Assembly (NCBI GenBank): GCA_963843385.1
Contig: CAWJJY010000005.1
Coordinates: 806,001 to 870,000 of the forward strand
Origin: CAVOHU01 sp963843385
Lineage (GTDB): Bacteria; Acidobacteriota; Vicinamibacteria; Vicinamibacterales; JAKQTR01
DNA: 64,000 nt
Reading direction: 5' to 3'
A program made the position numbers and the translations under genes. Shown here one piece after another: positions 52,862 through 64,000 of the stretch (positions are counted from its first letter, which is position 1; each line of letters starts with the position of its first letter). The notes under the pieces were generated by a model. It ran no database searches and was not told where the DNA came from. It was given only the letters and a program-made list of their open reading frames with translations.

Positions 52862-53193
52862 CGGATTCTCCTCCACTCGTCGCGCGCGCGCCTCGAAACG
52901 GCGCGGGCCGGAGCCGTAGGGACCACAGGGGGGCGAGGCAGCGAGGACGATGACGCGCAGTGCGGGTGTCGTCGCACCCCGCGGTCACGCCGGCGGCCGG
53001 CGCCGGCGACTTGTCACGAGGGCGAGGATGAGATCAGCCAACGCGAGCCCGCTCAGGCGATCCGCGGCAACTCATGGCTGCTCCCAGTATCCGCTCGCGG
53101 CTGCCCGTGTCAAGAAGTTGTGGACGAGAATGTCGTGAGAAGTTGTGGACGAGGGTCCCGCGGCGAGGGCATCCTTGGCATGGAGGAAGGGCG
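52862..53193. other. Divergent region with a direct repeat, 332 bases
   Basis: Lies between the thiolase and the CPBP protease. No gene was recognised. Two copies of a 16-base direct repeat near its right end are listed separately. GGAGG near 53182 precedes the CPBP start. Confidence 0.5.
53113..53153 (+). repeat. Two direct repeats upstream of the CPBP gene
   Basis: AGAAGTTGTGGACGAG occurs at 53113-53128 and 53138-53153, starts 25 bases apart. The regular spacing suits two protein-binding sites about two and a half helical turns apart. The function is unknown. Confidence 0.6.
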
Positions 53194-54055
53194 ATGGAAC
53201 GACGATGGGCCTCGCTTCAGTCGGCGCTGGGTCACAACCTGGTCCAGGCCCTGCTCGCGTGCGCCCTCCTGGTGCCCGCCGTGGCGACCGTCGGTCAGTA
53301 CCTGGTCGTCGGGGTTCTGGTGGCAGTCGGTCAGGGTCGAACTGCTCTTCTGGCCCGGCCGCGAGTGGAGGTGGGCTCCCTGGGCGCCCGTCTGGCTGGG
53401 CATGGGCGCGATGCTCGTCTCCTACCTGGCCGGAATCGGCTGGATGCTGCGCAAGCGTACCCTGTCGGTCGTTGTCCTGTGGAGCATCTGCGCGCTCGTC
53501 GTCGCCAATCTCGCCGCGAGCGGGCTGAACAGCCTGACGGGATGGAGAGAACTGCAGGTCATCTCATCGATGGACCTGGCCGGCAAGGCGAACCGCGCCA
53601 TCTTCTCGCTGTGGCACAACCCGGCGTGGGAGGAACTCGTTTTCCGCGGCGCCCCGCTCCTCCTCCTGCTGCTGGTCCGCAAGAACATCCCGCGGGCTGC
53701 CGGCTGGGCACTGTGGGGCTTCTACCTGGTGCCGTCTGCGGTATTCGCCGCGTATCACGTCCCCGGACATGGCCCGTCGAGGCTTGTCGATACCTTCGTC
53801 CTCAGCCTTGCGTTCGCGTGGATGACCCTGCGATTCACATTTTTCGCGCCGCTCGTCATGCACTACATCTTCGACGCGTTGATGACGTTGTCGCTGGGCA
53901 AGATGCCGAACATTCCCAGGACGGAGGTGGCGTGGCTGGCCGACCACCAGACCGTCCTCAACTCGACATGGACGCTCACCCTGCTCGCCTGGCTCATGAT
54001 GATCCCGGTCATGTTCATCGTTCGGAGATCCCGCCTGAAGCGTTCCACAATCTAA
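53194..54055 (+). CDS. CPBP-family (CAAX-type) intramembrane protease, frame-interrupted
   Basis: The intended product is about 286 residues, with several membrane helices. The CPBP catalytic motifs are complete in the second frame: AWEELVFRGAPL (EExxxR), FAAYHVPGHG and VMHYIFDALM. The start MERRWASLQSALGHNLVQAL lies in frame 1, and the frame changes at about 53335, where one base too many occurs (QYLVVGVLVAVG to RVELLFWPGREWRWAP). All catalytic residues follow the break. CPBP proteases cleave membrane-embedded substrates or serve in immunity to bacteriocins. Confidence 0.82.
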
Positions 54056-54394
54056 GCACGCATTGCCGCTCACGTGCTGGCGCGGTGAGCGCTTCGGCAG
54101 GGCAAGGGGTCAATCTGAGGCTGCAGAAGCGTGACTGAACCCGGCGCATAACGCGGTCGGAGAAGCGCAGGATCCTGAGCCGGCGCGTGGGCGAGCGAGT
54201 TATCCCTTCCTGACGAATCGGCTGTAGTTGAAGTGCTGCACCGTGCCCGCTGGCGTACGGTGCGCATCCGCGGTGGTCTCGATGAGTGCGAATCCGTCCC
54301 CAAGCTCCGCGCTGATGCCAGAGGCGTCGTATCGGCACACGGGAAGGCCGCTGCATCGCGCAGGACCGTCGAGCGCGACGGCAAGGTCGCGGCA
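54056..54394. other. Region after CPBP and ndvB stops, with an open in-frame extension
   Basis: No complete gene is evident. On the minus strand, the ndvB reading frame stays open for 64 codons beyond its stop, to a TAA at 54202-54200, and ends AGTVQHFNYSRFVRKG. No start codon with a ribosome site supports it. It may be a leftover of another gene. Confidence 0.4.
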
Positions 54395-57300
54395 TCACGC
54401 GGTCGCGCGCACCCACACCTCGGCGTGGTGCTCCAGCCGGTCGTCGACCAGCGGAACCGCCATGCCGTCCCGATCCTCGCCGTCGACGCGAAGGCGCACC
54501 TCGCCGGTCGCGCGCGCCGTCTGGTGCACCGCGATGTGATAGACGGTCTCGCGGTATCGGTAGTGCACCGTGAAGTCTTTCCAGTCCGCGGGCAGGCACG
54601 GCTCAATCCGCAGTCGTTCGCCCTCCAGTCTCAAACCGAGGAGCGACTCGAGGATCAGCCTGTACATCCAGGCGGCAGACCCCGTGTACCAGGTCCAGCC
54701 GCCGCGACCGATGTGCGGGGCTACGGCATAGACGTCGGCCGCCACCACGTAGGGCTCCACCTTGTAGGTTTCGATGGCCGTGGGTGACGCGCCGTGGGCG
54801 ATCGGGTTGATCAGCCTCCACACCTCCCACGCGCGTCGGGCGTCACCGAGTTCGGCGAAGGCCATCGCCGCCCAGATGGCGGCATGCGTGTACTGCCCTC
54901 CGTTTTCTCGAACGCCAGGCACATAGCCCTTGATGTACCCGGGGTCGAGCGCGGAGGTGTCGAATGGCGGGTCCAGCAGGCGGACGAGCCCGTCCTGCCG
55001 GCTGATCAGGCGCGCGTCCACCGCTTCCATGGCCATCCGGGCGCGCGCCGGATCCGCGGCCCCGGAGAGGACCGACCAGCTCTGCGCAATCGAGTCGATC
55101 TGGCACTCCGGGTTGCCCGCCGAGCCGAGTGGCGATCCGTCGTCGAAATAGGCGCGCCGATACCACGACCCGTCCCATCCCGTCTTCTCGAGGCGCAGCC
55201 GCAGCTCGGCCGCCTCCGACAGGCAGCGATCCGCGAAGGCGGCATCGCCGTGCCGCCGGGCCAGGTCGGCAAAGGGCGTCAGCACGGCATACAGGAAGAA
55301 CCCCAGCCAGACGCTCTCGCCGCGCCCGTCCGCGCCGACCAGGTTCAGTCCGTCGTTCCAATCCCCGGATCCGATGAGCGGCAGGCCGTGCACACCGAAC
55401 CGCAGGCCCCTCACGATCGCGCGCGAGCAGTGGTCGTAGAGGCTGGCGCCATCCTCGGACGTGCCCGGCAGGTCGTAGTACGAATCCTCCTCAGGGTTCA
55501 CGGCGCGGCCTTCGATGAAGTTCACCGCCTCGTCGAGCACCCCGGTGTCGCCGCTGGCCGTGACGTAGCGGCACGTCGCCAGCGGGAGCCACAGGTAGTC
55601 GTCCGAGCAATGCGTGCGGACGCCTCGACCGCCAGGCGGATGCCACCAGTGCTGGACGTCACCTTCCGGAAACTGCCGCGACGCGCACACGAGCAGGTGC
55701 TGCCGGAGCAGCGGGGCCTCGGTGTGGATGAGCGCCATCACGTCCTGCAGCTGGTCGCGGAATCCGAACGCGCCCCCCGATTGGTACGAGCCGCTGCGCC
55801 CCCACAGGCGGCTCGCCATCGTCTGGTAGAGAAGCCATCCGTTCGCCAGCGTGTTGAGCGCGGCGTCTGGCGTCTCGACGTGCACGGCGCCGAGGGTGTG
55901 GTTCCAGTACTGCCACACCTGTTCGAGCGCCTGGCGCGCGGCGGCCCCTCCCCGGGTGCGGCCGAGCAGACCCACCGCGTCGCCGCGGTCGCGACCCGCG
56001 CCGAGCCTGAATACGATCTCGCGTTCCTGTCCGGCGTCCAGGGCGAAGGGCACCTGAATCGCGGCGCACGGATCCAGGGCGCCACCGACGCGGCCGGAGA
56101 GCGTCGACCGCATCATCGCGGCCGGCCGCCCAAGCGATCCGTTGCGGCCGATGAACTCGGTGCGATCGCCCGACACGCGCCGACTCGCATCGTCCACGTG
56201 AAAGAACGCCGTGCGCCCGGCGAACTCGGCGTTGTACGCGTTCTCGGCGAAGAGTGCGCCGGTGTCCGAATCGATCGTGGTCACCACGTGGGGGGCGGTC
56301 TTGGCGCGGAGGTCTCCCAGGACCCACTCCACGTAGCCGGTGGCCGACAAGCGGCGCGATCGGCCGGACACATTGCGGATCTTCAGCACCGACCACTTCA
56401 GCTTCGCCGCCTGGTCCACATACACCCACAACTCCGACGCGATCCCGTCCTCGGTGTGCTCGAACACGCTGTAGCCGAATCCGTGCCGGCTCGTATACGG
56501 GCTCTCGCCTCCAGCGGGCTGGGGCGTCGGCGACCAGAAGCGGCCGCTCTGCTCGTCGCGAAGGTAGAAGGCCTCTCCGCCGGCATCGGTCACCGAGTCG
56601 TTGTTCCACGGCGTGAGACGGAACTCGTGGGCGTTCTCGGACCAGCTGTACGCCGAGCCGCTCTCCGACACGACCGTGCCGAACCCCGGGTTCGCCAGAA
56701 CGTTCACCCAGGGCGCCGGCGTCACGTCTCCCGGTCCGGTCGTGATGATGTATTCGTGGCCATCGGGCGTGAAGCCGCCCAGCCCGTTGAAGAACGCCAG
56801 GTCGTCGCGAGGCGCTGGCGCCGCTGCGGCCGCCGACGCAGGGCGCACCCGTGTGGGCGTGAACCGCGCCGGCAACGGATCCACCGGGCGGCCGCCAATC
56901 TGATCCGCCAGCGAGCCGCGGCTGTCGGCGATGATCGCCCTGGCGACCGACTGGAACAACGTCCGGTCCTCGTTCGAGATCTGCTCGGCCGGGCGAACGT
57001 AAGATCCCGCCGGGGCGATCCTGCGCAGACGTCTCGACGCCGGCCGCGATGAGACCGATGATCTGATCCTGAAGCACCTGCCGGTATCCGGCGCGATCTT
57101 CGTTCCAGATCACCAGGTCCACCGCCAGCCCCTTCAGGCGCCAATAGGCGTGGGCCTGCACGAGCTGGCGCACCAGATTGATGTGGGCCGCGTCTCCGAT
57201 CTGCAGCAGCACGATCGGCAGGTCGCCCGACACCGAGTAGCCCCACAACCCGGACTGCCCGCGCCGGTTCCTGGCGATGATGCTCGCGTCAGCGCGCAGC

Positions 57301-60300
57301 GACGGGTTCGCATAGATGACGGAACCGGCGAGCTGGCAATAGAGTTGCGCGTCCGCCTCGCTGGCGTCCAGTTGCCGGAGCACGACCTGGGCATGGGTCG
57401 AGGCCAGCGCGAACACGCGGTTGGCCAGACGCCGGTCCTGATACTTGGCGACGAGCGCCAGGCAGGCTGCGCGCGTCTCGGCCACGCCCGAGACGATGTC
57501 GATCGTGATCGACTCGTCCGGCTCGAGCAGGTAGCGGCCCCGGATCGCGACGATGGGATCGAGCACCGAACCCTGGCTGCCGGACAACGCTCCGGGCTCG
57601 CGCATCGCGCGCGGGTCCGCGGGCGTCCGCCCGCGGCCGATGAAGCGCAGCCGGTCCGTTTCGTACGACAAGGCGCCGCCCGCCGACGCGCCGTGCGCAG
57701 CCATGAGATGGCACATCCAGGGCGACGTCTCGTGATGTGAGCGCGGGCGTCTCGTGCAGAGGATCGCGCGCTGATCCGGGACGATCTCGGTCTGGACGAA
57801 GAGGTTGCTGAACGCCGGGTGCAACGCCTCGGCGGCCGGGGACGGCGAGTGCCACCTCCGCGTAGCTCGTCACCTCGATGATCCGGCGCGTGCGGCCGCC
57901 GTTGGTCAGGCGCAGCCGGCGCAGCTCGACATCGTCCTCGGGCGATACGGCGATCTCGGTGTAGCTCTCGATCTGGTGCGTCCTGCTGCGGAACTCGGCG
58001 CGGGCCTCGGAGAACACCGCCTCGAACCGATCGGCGGGCTGCGCGGTCGGCTGGTGTGTGGAGGACCAGAACGCGCCATTGGCGACGTCCCGGATGTAGC
58101 AGAACGTCCCCCAGTTGTCGGAGGTCGCATCCTCACGCCAGCGCGTGACCGCGAGATCCTTCCACCGGCTGTACCCGCCGCCGGCGTTGGTGACGACGAC
58201 GTGATACCGGCCATTCGACAGCAGCTGCACCTCCGGGGTGGGCGTGTCGGGTCCGCTGAACGAGCGAACCGCGATCTCGGCGCCGGTGGGCGCCGTGCGG
58301 GCGTCCGAGGCAGACGATGCCGGTGAATAGGATGCACTCGCGCGCGGGATCCGTTCCTGGAGCAGCAGCGCCGTCGCCTGAAAGGCCGGATCGGACGCGA
58401 AGCGCTTCTGCATCCGCCCGTCGAGGAGCACGTGCGCCAGCGAGAGCAACGTCATGCCCTGGTGATGAGCCATGTAGGAGCGAACCAGGGCCTGCGAATG
58501 ACCGCGCGGCAGGCGTGCCGGCGTGTAGTCGATCGCTTCGTAGAAGCCGAGGTCTCCCGCCGATCCTTCTGCCGCGAGCCGCTGCAGGTTCGAGCACGCC
58601 TCGGCGGGCGACACCATCAGTGCGAGTGCTGACGCGTAGGGCGCGACGACGAGATCGTCCGCGAGGCCCCGCTTGAGGCCAAGGCCAGGCACGCCGAACG
58701 CGCGGTACTGGTAGGTCAGCCGGCCGTCGAGCAGGTTGTACCCGGATTCCGAGATGCCCCAGGGCACCCCGCGGTGCCTTCCGTATTCGATCTGGCGCTC
58801 GACCGCCGTCTTGCACGTCTGGTCGAGCAGCGTGTCCTCGTAATTCGGCATCACCACGAGCGGCATCAGGTACTCGAACATCGAGCCGCTCCACGAGAGC
58901 AGCACCGGCGCGCCCGCGGCGGTCGTCAACAGGCGCCCGAGCGCGAACCAGCTCTCCTGCGGCAGGTGTCCCTGGGCGATCGCGACAAACGTGCAGAGAC
59001 GCGCCTCGGAGGCGAGCAGGTCGTAGTAACCCGAATCGCGACGCCTATCGGCGACGTTGTACCCGATCGACAGGAGATGGCGGGTCCGATCGAACAGGAA
59101 GCTCCATTCCGCCTCTGCGAGTTCGATCGTCTGCGCCGCGAGGCGGTCGATCGCGGCCATCCGTGCCCGCGCCGGACCGGCCCATTCGCCGTCGATTGCC
59201 GCCAGCTCGCGGAGCGTCGGGATTCCGCCGACCCGGGGGATATGCGCCTGCGGCGCGTCCGAGTCCGTGCGCGAGATCCACCGGGCCAGCGACGCGAGAT
59301 CGTCACACGCGTCCCGACATTGGTCGGCAAGCGCAGAGGACCAGCCTCTGGCCTCGCGGTCGCTCGGCGTGGAGGGCGCCATGGCCAGCACGCGGCTCTC
59401 GGTGGCAAGGCGTTCGAGGACCGTCCGGCCGTCGGCGATCGTCGCCGGCGGGGACTCGCACGCGGCGTCCAGCGTGTTCTGCAGCCGCGTCATGGCGGCG
59501 GTCGGCGCGCCCTGAGTGGCGGCGGCCACCAGCTCGAACGTATTGCGCAGCCCGTTGAACGTGTGTGCCGGGAGGATCGGATCGTCCCGAAGCGCGAGCA
59601 GCCCGGGCCGGAGCGTGAGGAGATGACCGGCCAGGTTGCCGCTGTCGACCGAGGAGATGTACCGAGGTTCGAGCGGCGCGAGCGACCTGGTATCGTACCA
59701 GTTGTAGAAGTGGCCGCGGTAGCGGTCCATTGCCCCCATCGCCTGGAATGCGCGCGCCGTACGGTCGACCAGCCGGCCCGCCGAGATGTAGCCGAAGTCG
59801 TAGGCCGCGAGATTGGCGAGCAGCGCCAGCCCCATGTTGGTCGGTGAGGTGCGATGCGCCACACCCGGAGCAGGCGATTCCTGGTAGTTGTCCGGCGGCA
59901 GAAAGTGATCGTCGGGCCCGATGTAGGTGTCGAAAAATCCCCAGGTCCGGCGCGCCATGCCGCGGAGAAACCGGCTCTGGTCCGCTGTCAGCCGCACGTT
60001 GCGTCGTGTCATCGGACGGCTGATCTGCCACGCGATGAGCGGCGCGGTGAACCAGAGGAGCAGGATGGGCGCAGCAGCAGCGAGACCCTCGGGCCGGCTG
60101 ACCGATAGATAGACGGAGGCAAGGACTGCGACCGCGGGCGCGATCCACATCCTCGCCAATGCGCCGGCGAGCCCCTGGCGCACGGGGCGTCCCTGTTCCG
60201 CCGACGGCGTCCACTCGAGGAGGCGTCTGCGTGTGATGAGGGTCCGCGCCATGGTGCGAAGGGCTGCGTCGAGGCTGTAGAACGCCTCGTAAGGGAGGCA

Positions 60301-63174
60301 CGCAAGCGTCAGAAGCGCCTGCGTCATCTGACGGCCGATCGAGTGCGCACTGGCGGCGAGATGACGGGACAGACGCACGTCGTCCGGCGTCCGGAGGATG
60401 CCGGGCAACGAGGCGACCAGGGCGGGGAGCACGAGGAACCCCGCACCGAGAAGCGTCCATCCCCAGGCGGGCGACAGCACGGCCCACGCGACCAGGAGCA
60501 GGCCCAGGAGCGCCGCCGGCGCCAGGCTGCGGCGCAGATTGTCGAAGAGCTTCCACCGGCCGAGCGCGGGGAGCGGGTTCCTGGTGTGCCGCCCGTCGCG
60601 ACCGGGGACGCCCGGCAGCAACCAGCGCCACAACTGCCAGTCGCCCCGGATCCAGCGGTAGCGTCGCCGCGCGTCCTCGTCGTAGCGGGACGGGTACTCC
60701 TCATACACCTGCACGTCGGTGACCAGCCCCGCGCGCGCATAGCACCCCTCGAGCAGGTCGTGGCTGAGGATCCGATTTTCCGGAAAGCGGCCGCTTGCGC
60801 TTCGGTCGAACGCGTCCACGTCGTAGATGCCCTTGCCGATGTAGGAGCCTTCGCCGAAGACGTCCTGGTAGACATCGGACACGACGCGCGTGTAGGGATC
60901 GATACCCGCATCACTGGCCCACAGCCGCGCATACCGTGACCGGTTCGCGCCGGGAAGGCTCACGGCCACGCGCGGCTGGAGAATGCCGTACCCTTCCGTC
61001 ACCCGCTGCGCCCGCTCGTCGTACCGCGCGTGATTGAGCGGGTGCATCATCGTGCCGACCAGGAGGCGGGCGGCGTCGCGCGGCAGCCGGGTGTCCGCGT
61101 CGAGCGTGATGACGTATTTCACCTGCCCGAGGATCCCACTGTCCCCGACGACGCGCGAGAACCAGCCGTTCGAGCGGCCCCGGAGCAGCGCATTCAGGTC
61201 GGCGAGCTTCCCGCGCTTCCGCTCGTAACCCATCCAGACGCGCTCCGATGGGTTCCATTGCCTTCGCCGGTGGAAGAGGAAGAACGGGCCGCGGCGACCA
61301 GCGGCGCTGCCCGGGATGGCCTCGGCGACGCCGTACTTGTCGTTGAGTTCGTTGATCCGCAGCTCGGCGAGGCGCTCGAGAGCCTCGTCCTCCGGGAGGG
61401 TTTCCTGCGAAGCATCGGCCAGGTCCGTCAGGAGGCCGAAGGCGAGGAGGGCATCCCGGTTGCCGAGGAATCGCACCTCCAGGGCCTCGACCATCTGCTC
61501 GACGTTCTGCGCGCTCGTGATCAGGGTCGGCACCACCACCAGGGTCCGAGCACCCTTGGGGATGCCTTCCGACAGGTCCATCTTCGGCAGCGCACGGGGC
61601 GTCGCCAGCCGGGGCACCAGGGCATTCACCACGGCAACGCTGACCTGGCTCGCGCAGAGCAGCAGCAGCATTCCAAGCAGACCGAGAAGCCAGCCTTCCG
61701 CGCCTTCCGATCGGACTCGTGCGATCAGGGCCGCCGAGGGCAGCACCGTGATGACGGCGATGCTTCCGAGATAGAGCGTCAGCGGGTGTCTGAGGCACGC
61801 GCGCCGGAAACTCTCCGCGATGGAGAAGCGCGCACGCGCGGTGCGTTCGAGAACGGACAGCCCCTTGTCGACGAGGTAGAAGCCGACGTGTGTCGTCCTC
61901 GAGTCGGGAGGCGCGGTCGCGGCCGCGTCACGGGCGAGATCGATCGCGATCTGCGCCACCTCACTTTCCGATCGGCGGCTCCGCCTGGCGGTTGTCTCCA
62001 CGACGTGGCGATACTGGTCTCGCGTCGCGAAATCCATCAGCGGATAGGCGCCGGCCGGATCCGCTCGAAGGGTCCGCTCCACGCCGCTCCTCGCCTCGAC
62101 GAACTCCCGCCAGTCGGCAGCCCCGAGGAACCTCAGGCTGCTGATGCTGTTGCTGATCGACACCTGGTCGGCGGCCTGCTGCTGGTTCTCCGATTGCACC
62201 AGGAGCTCGATCGTCAGGCCGTCCTCAGACAGCCGTTGTTCGATCCACGTGAGCGGCAGCGCCAGTGCCGGGCTCTTGCCCTGCAGGCGGCGGGCGAACT
62301 CGGCGACGAACGATCCGACCATCGGCGGTTCCGACCGCGCCATGTCGGCGATCACGAGGATGAGGCTCTTCGGGTCCTTCTGTGCGATCGCCGTCATCTG
62401 GTCCGCCCAGTAGTCGGCGTGGTTTCGATTGACCCGGTCGGCCCCGATCCGGGCGCCCACGCGGCGGAGGTTCTCGAGCAGCGCGAGGCGGACCATGATC
62501 GGAATGGCCCACAGTTCGCCGATGGTGAGCGGCGTCACCGCCTGGTAGGCCGAGACGAAGCCGCCGAGGCCCCCGGTGTCCAGGCGGCCATCGCCGTGCG
62601 AAATCGTCTCGAGGGCGATGTCGTACACCCGCGGGAGCGCCGCCGACGGGCCATCGGCCAGGCAGGGCAGCTCGCGGCTGTAGCCCGGAGGGAGGTGCCG
62701 TCGGGCCGTGCGGATCTGTTCCTCGATCAGGTAGAAGTTGTCGAGCAGCCACTCGCCGGCCGGGGTGATCCGGCGGTCGTCGTTGACGGCTTCCGTCAGA
62801 AGGCCCCGTACGGCGATCAGCAGCGCCTCATTCTGGGCCAGCCGCGCCAGGAGCGCGTTCGATCCACGTTTCGGGCTCAGCCGGTGCGACTCCGCGAGCA
62901 CTTTCCCGTGCTGCTCCATCTGTTCGCGGCTGAAGAGCTCCGCGCGCAGCGGCGGCTCCTCGCCGGCGAAGGTCGACGAGAAGTCCGGCCGTCGCGTGAT
63001 CGCCTCGCGCAACGAGAGCAGCGGTTCGCGAATGGTCTTCTGGCTGATCTCCACGCGAAGAGGTGTCCTTCCTCGATACGGGTTGACGCGCACAGGATAT
63101 GCGCGACGACGCAGACGCGCGCCGAGAAATCGTATCGCGACCGGCGATGGAGCGCTGTTCACTTCTGCACACAC
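54395..63174 (-). CDS. ndvB: Cyclic beta-1,2-glucan synthase (NdvB/ChvB type), frame-interrupted
   Basis: The intended protein is about 2,925 residues, the usual size. Order: N-terminal region (63174 to about 61800); helices; GT84 glycosyltransferase with YVITLDADTRLPRDAARLL near 61100; more helices (60550-60050); a glycoamylase-like domain with MPNYEDTLLDQTCKT and RSYMAHHQGMTLLSL (near 58850-58450); then two GH94-type regions with GSGDWNDGLN (near 55350) and GRGGWTWYTGSAAWMYRL. It makes cyclic glucans, osmoadaptive and surface-related in rhizobia. The frame breaks at about 57838-57841 (a G run) and at about 57026, each with one base too many. Start GTG 63174 is uncertain. If the breaks are real, the C-terminal phosphorylase part is lost. 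Confidence 0.88.
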
Positions 63175-63272
63175 CCGGCCTCCCTCGTCGGGGTGGCAAC
63201 GACCCTGGTGTTCACAACGGCACAGACCTGCTGCGGGGCCTGAGAGTAGGCTTCAATCAGGGAGAGTGCACC

Positions 63273-63416
63273 GTGTGGTTGATCACAATCGGTCTGGCGT
63301 TCGGCGCGCTTGGCATCTGGACCCTGGCGGCTCAACTGTGGCGCGGCGCGCGCCCTCCCGATCTTGGGCGAATGAGCGAACGATGGCTCGCGGAACACAA
63401 GGCCGCCAGCCGATAG
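63273..63416 (+). CDS. Small single-helix membrane protein
   Basis: From GTG 63273, preceded by GGGAGAG about 6 bases upstream, this reads 47 residues: one hydrophobic helix (3-22) and a basic tail GARPPDLGRMSERWLAEHKA. It is not a known family. The frame and ribosome site make it plausible. It is followed by the SYLF gene in the same direction. Confidence 0.55.
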   Translation: MWLITIGLAFGALGIWTLAAQLWRGARPPDLGRMSERWLAEHKAASR

Positions 63417-63471
63417 CAGCCCGCGTCACCGCGCCTGGATCAACAACAACGGCATTCGGAGAGGTTCATAC

Positions 63472-64000
63472 ATGGTTCGTGTGGTTCGCTACGTCGCGGT
63501 CATCAGCGTCGTCTTCGGCACGGCCACCCTTGGCGCTCAGAACAAGGAGCAGGGTCGCCTCGAGAACTGTGGCGTCGTGATGGAGGAGATCCTCAACGTC
63601 CCGGACAATATCCCCCAGGATCTGCTCAAGAAGGCCGAGTGCGTCATCGTCATCCCTTCGATGATGAAGGTGGCGATCGGTCTTGGCGGCAGCTACGGCC
63701 GCGGAGCCATGGTCTGCCGATCGGGCAGGTCGTTCGACGGGGCGTGGGGCGCTCCCGCCATGTATACCCTCGAGGGCGGCAGCGTCGGATTCCAGATCGG
63801 CGTGGAGTCCACCGATCTCGTGCTCCTGGTGATGAACCCGCGCGGCGTGGGGGCCTTGCTCGACAGCAAGGTCAAGCTCGGAGGCAGCGCCTCGGTCGCG
63901 GCCGGGCCCAAGGGACGGGAGGTCGAAGCCTCGACTGACGTGACCATGCGCTCCGAGATCCTCAGCTACTCGAGGTCGCGCGGCCTGTTCGCCGGCGTGT
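63472..64000 (+). CDS. SYLF (Ysc84-like) lipid-binding domain protein, partial
   Basis: The reading frame from ATG 63472 has a signal peptide (about 1-22, ending LGAQ) and then the SYLF/Ysc84 domain: IPQDLLKKAECVIVIPSMMK, GGSYGRGAMVCR, GAPAMYTLEGGSVGFQIG, LVLLVMNPRGV and VAAGPKGREVEASTDV. It runs off the right edge in frame after 176 residues, still within the conserved domain (SYSRSRGLFAGV). Bacterial members are periplasmic or envelope proteins that bind lipids. A purine-rich GGAGAGG lies just upstream. Confidence 0.92.
   Translation, partial: MVRVVRYVAVISVVFGTATLGAQNKEQGRLENCGVVMEEILNVPDNIPQDLLKKAECVIVIPSMMKVAIGLGGSYGRGAMVCRSGRSFDGAWGAPAMYTLEGGSVGFQIGVESTDLVLLVMNPRGVGALLDSKVKLGGSASVAAGPKGREVEASTDVTMRSEILSYSRSRGLFAGV

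Noticed and set aside
61030..63243. A 737-codon plus-strand frame over the glucan synthase start
   Set aside because: Shadow of the conserved N-terminal half of the synthase.

Overview
The window is GC-rich, densely coded bacterial DNA. Eukaryote-like Ser/Thr kinase with a beta-propeller sensor, DUF5916 barrel debris, monomeric isocitrate dehydrogenase, LVIVD-repeat and HELEH secreted proteins, and a RayT transposase with its own inverted repeats together suggest a soil Acidobacteriota (Vicinamibacteria-like) genome, probably a metagenome contig. That placement is inference from gene content. No rRNA, tRNA or CRISPR array was seen.

Layout. 1-1525: split proton-translocating transhydrogenase (pntB partial, pntAB, pntAA). 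1575-2604: RayT element with perfect 21-bp inverted ends, abutting an MFS gene (2601-3827). 4040-9307: DUF1259 protein, Ser/Thr kinase, lipoprotein rubrerythrin, DUF2231 protein. 9420-11965: gene debris (DUF5916 tail, 2-isopropylmalate-synthase-like head, truncated NtrC-type regulator) around an intact LysR gene. 12010-20268: the most interesting block, a seven-gene electron-transfer cluster. It encodes a Cyc2-like cytochrome-porin fusion, a blue-copper protein, a GltD-like flavin/Fe-S NAD(P) oxidoreductase, a Rieske protein, cytochrome b, an octaheme cytochrome c and a lipoprotein cytochrome c. 20376-22553: cold-adaptation group (cold-shock protein, RRM protein with a hairpinned ribosome binding site, fatty-acid desaturase). 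22802-33465: two hybrid histidine kinases, acyl-CoA dehydrogenase, acyl carrier protein, isocitrate dehydrogenase and LVIVD protein. 33638-36642: metal resistance operon (MerR promoter, merR, Cu-type P1B ATPase, YHS protein). 36679-40489: exported methyltransferase, arylamine N-acetyltransferase, SRPBCC, TrmO-like and HELEH proteins. 40966-48830: response regulator facing an operon prkA - DUF444 - spoVR - second prkA. 49286-54055: DoxX-like protein, bacteriohemerythrin, thiolase with OB-fold partner, CPBP protease. 54395-63174: very large cyclic beta-glucan synthase. 63273-64000: small membrane protein and a SYLF-domain protein that runs off the end.

How the genes may work together. In 12010-20268 every redox station from the outer membrane to NAD(P) is present: outer-membrane heme, periplasmic copper protein, periplasmic and membrane c-hemes, Rieske/cytochrome b, then flavin and [4Fe-4S] clusters with a nucleotide fold. 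This could be an extracellular electron uptake route with reverse transport to NAD(P)+, or the same chain run outward. The direction cannot be told from sequence.

Quality warning. At least eight single-base indels interrupt otherwise well-conserved genes (about 14028, 14441, 30118-30130, 30199-30206, 35616, 53335, 57026 and 57838). In each case the other frame continues the same family at once, so many are probably assembly errors. The truncations at 9420-10042 and 11965 and the chimera near 33180 cannot be explained that way.
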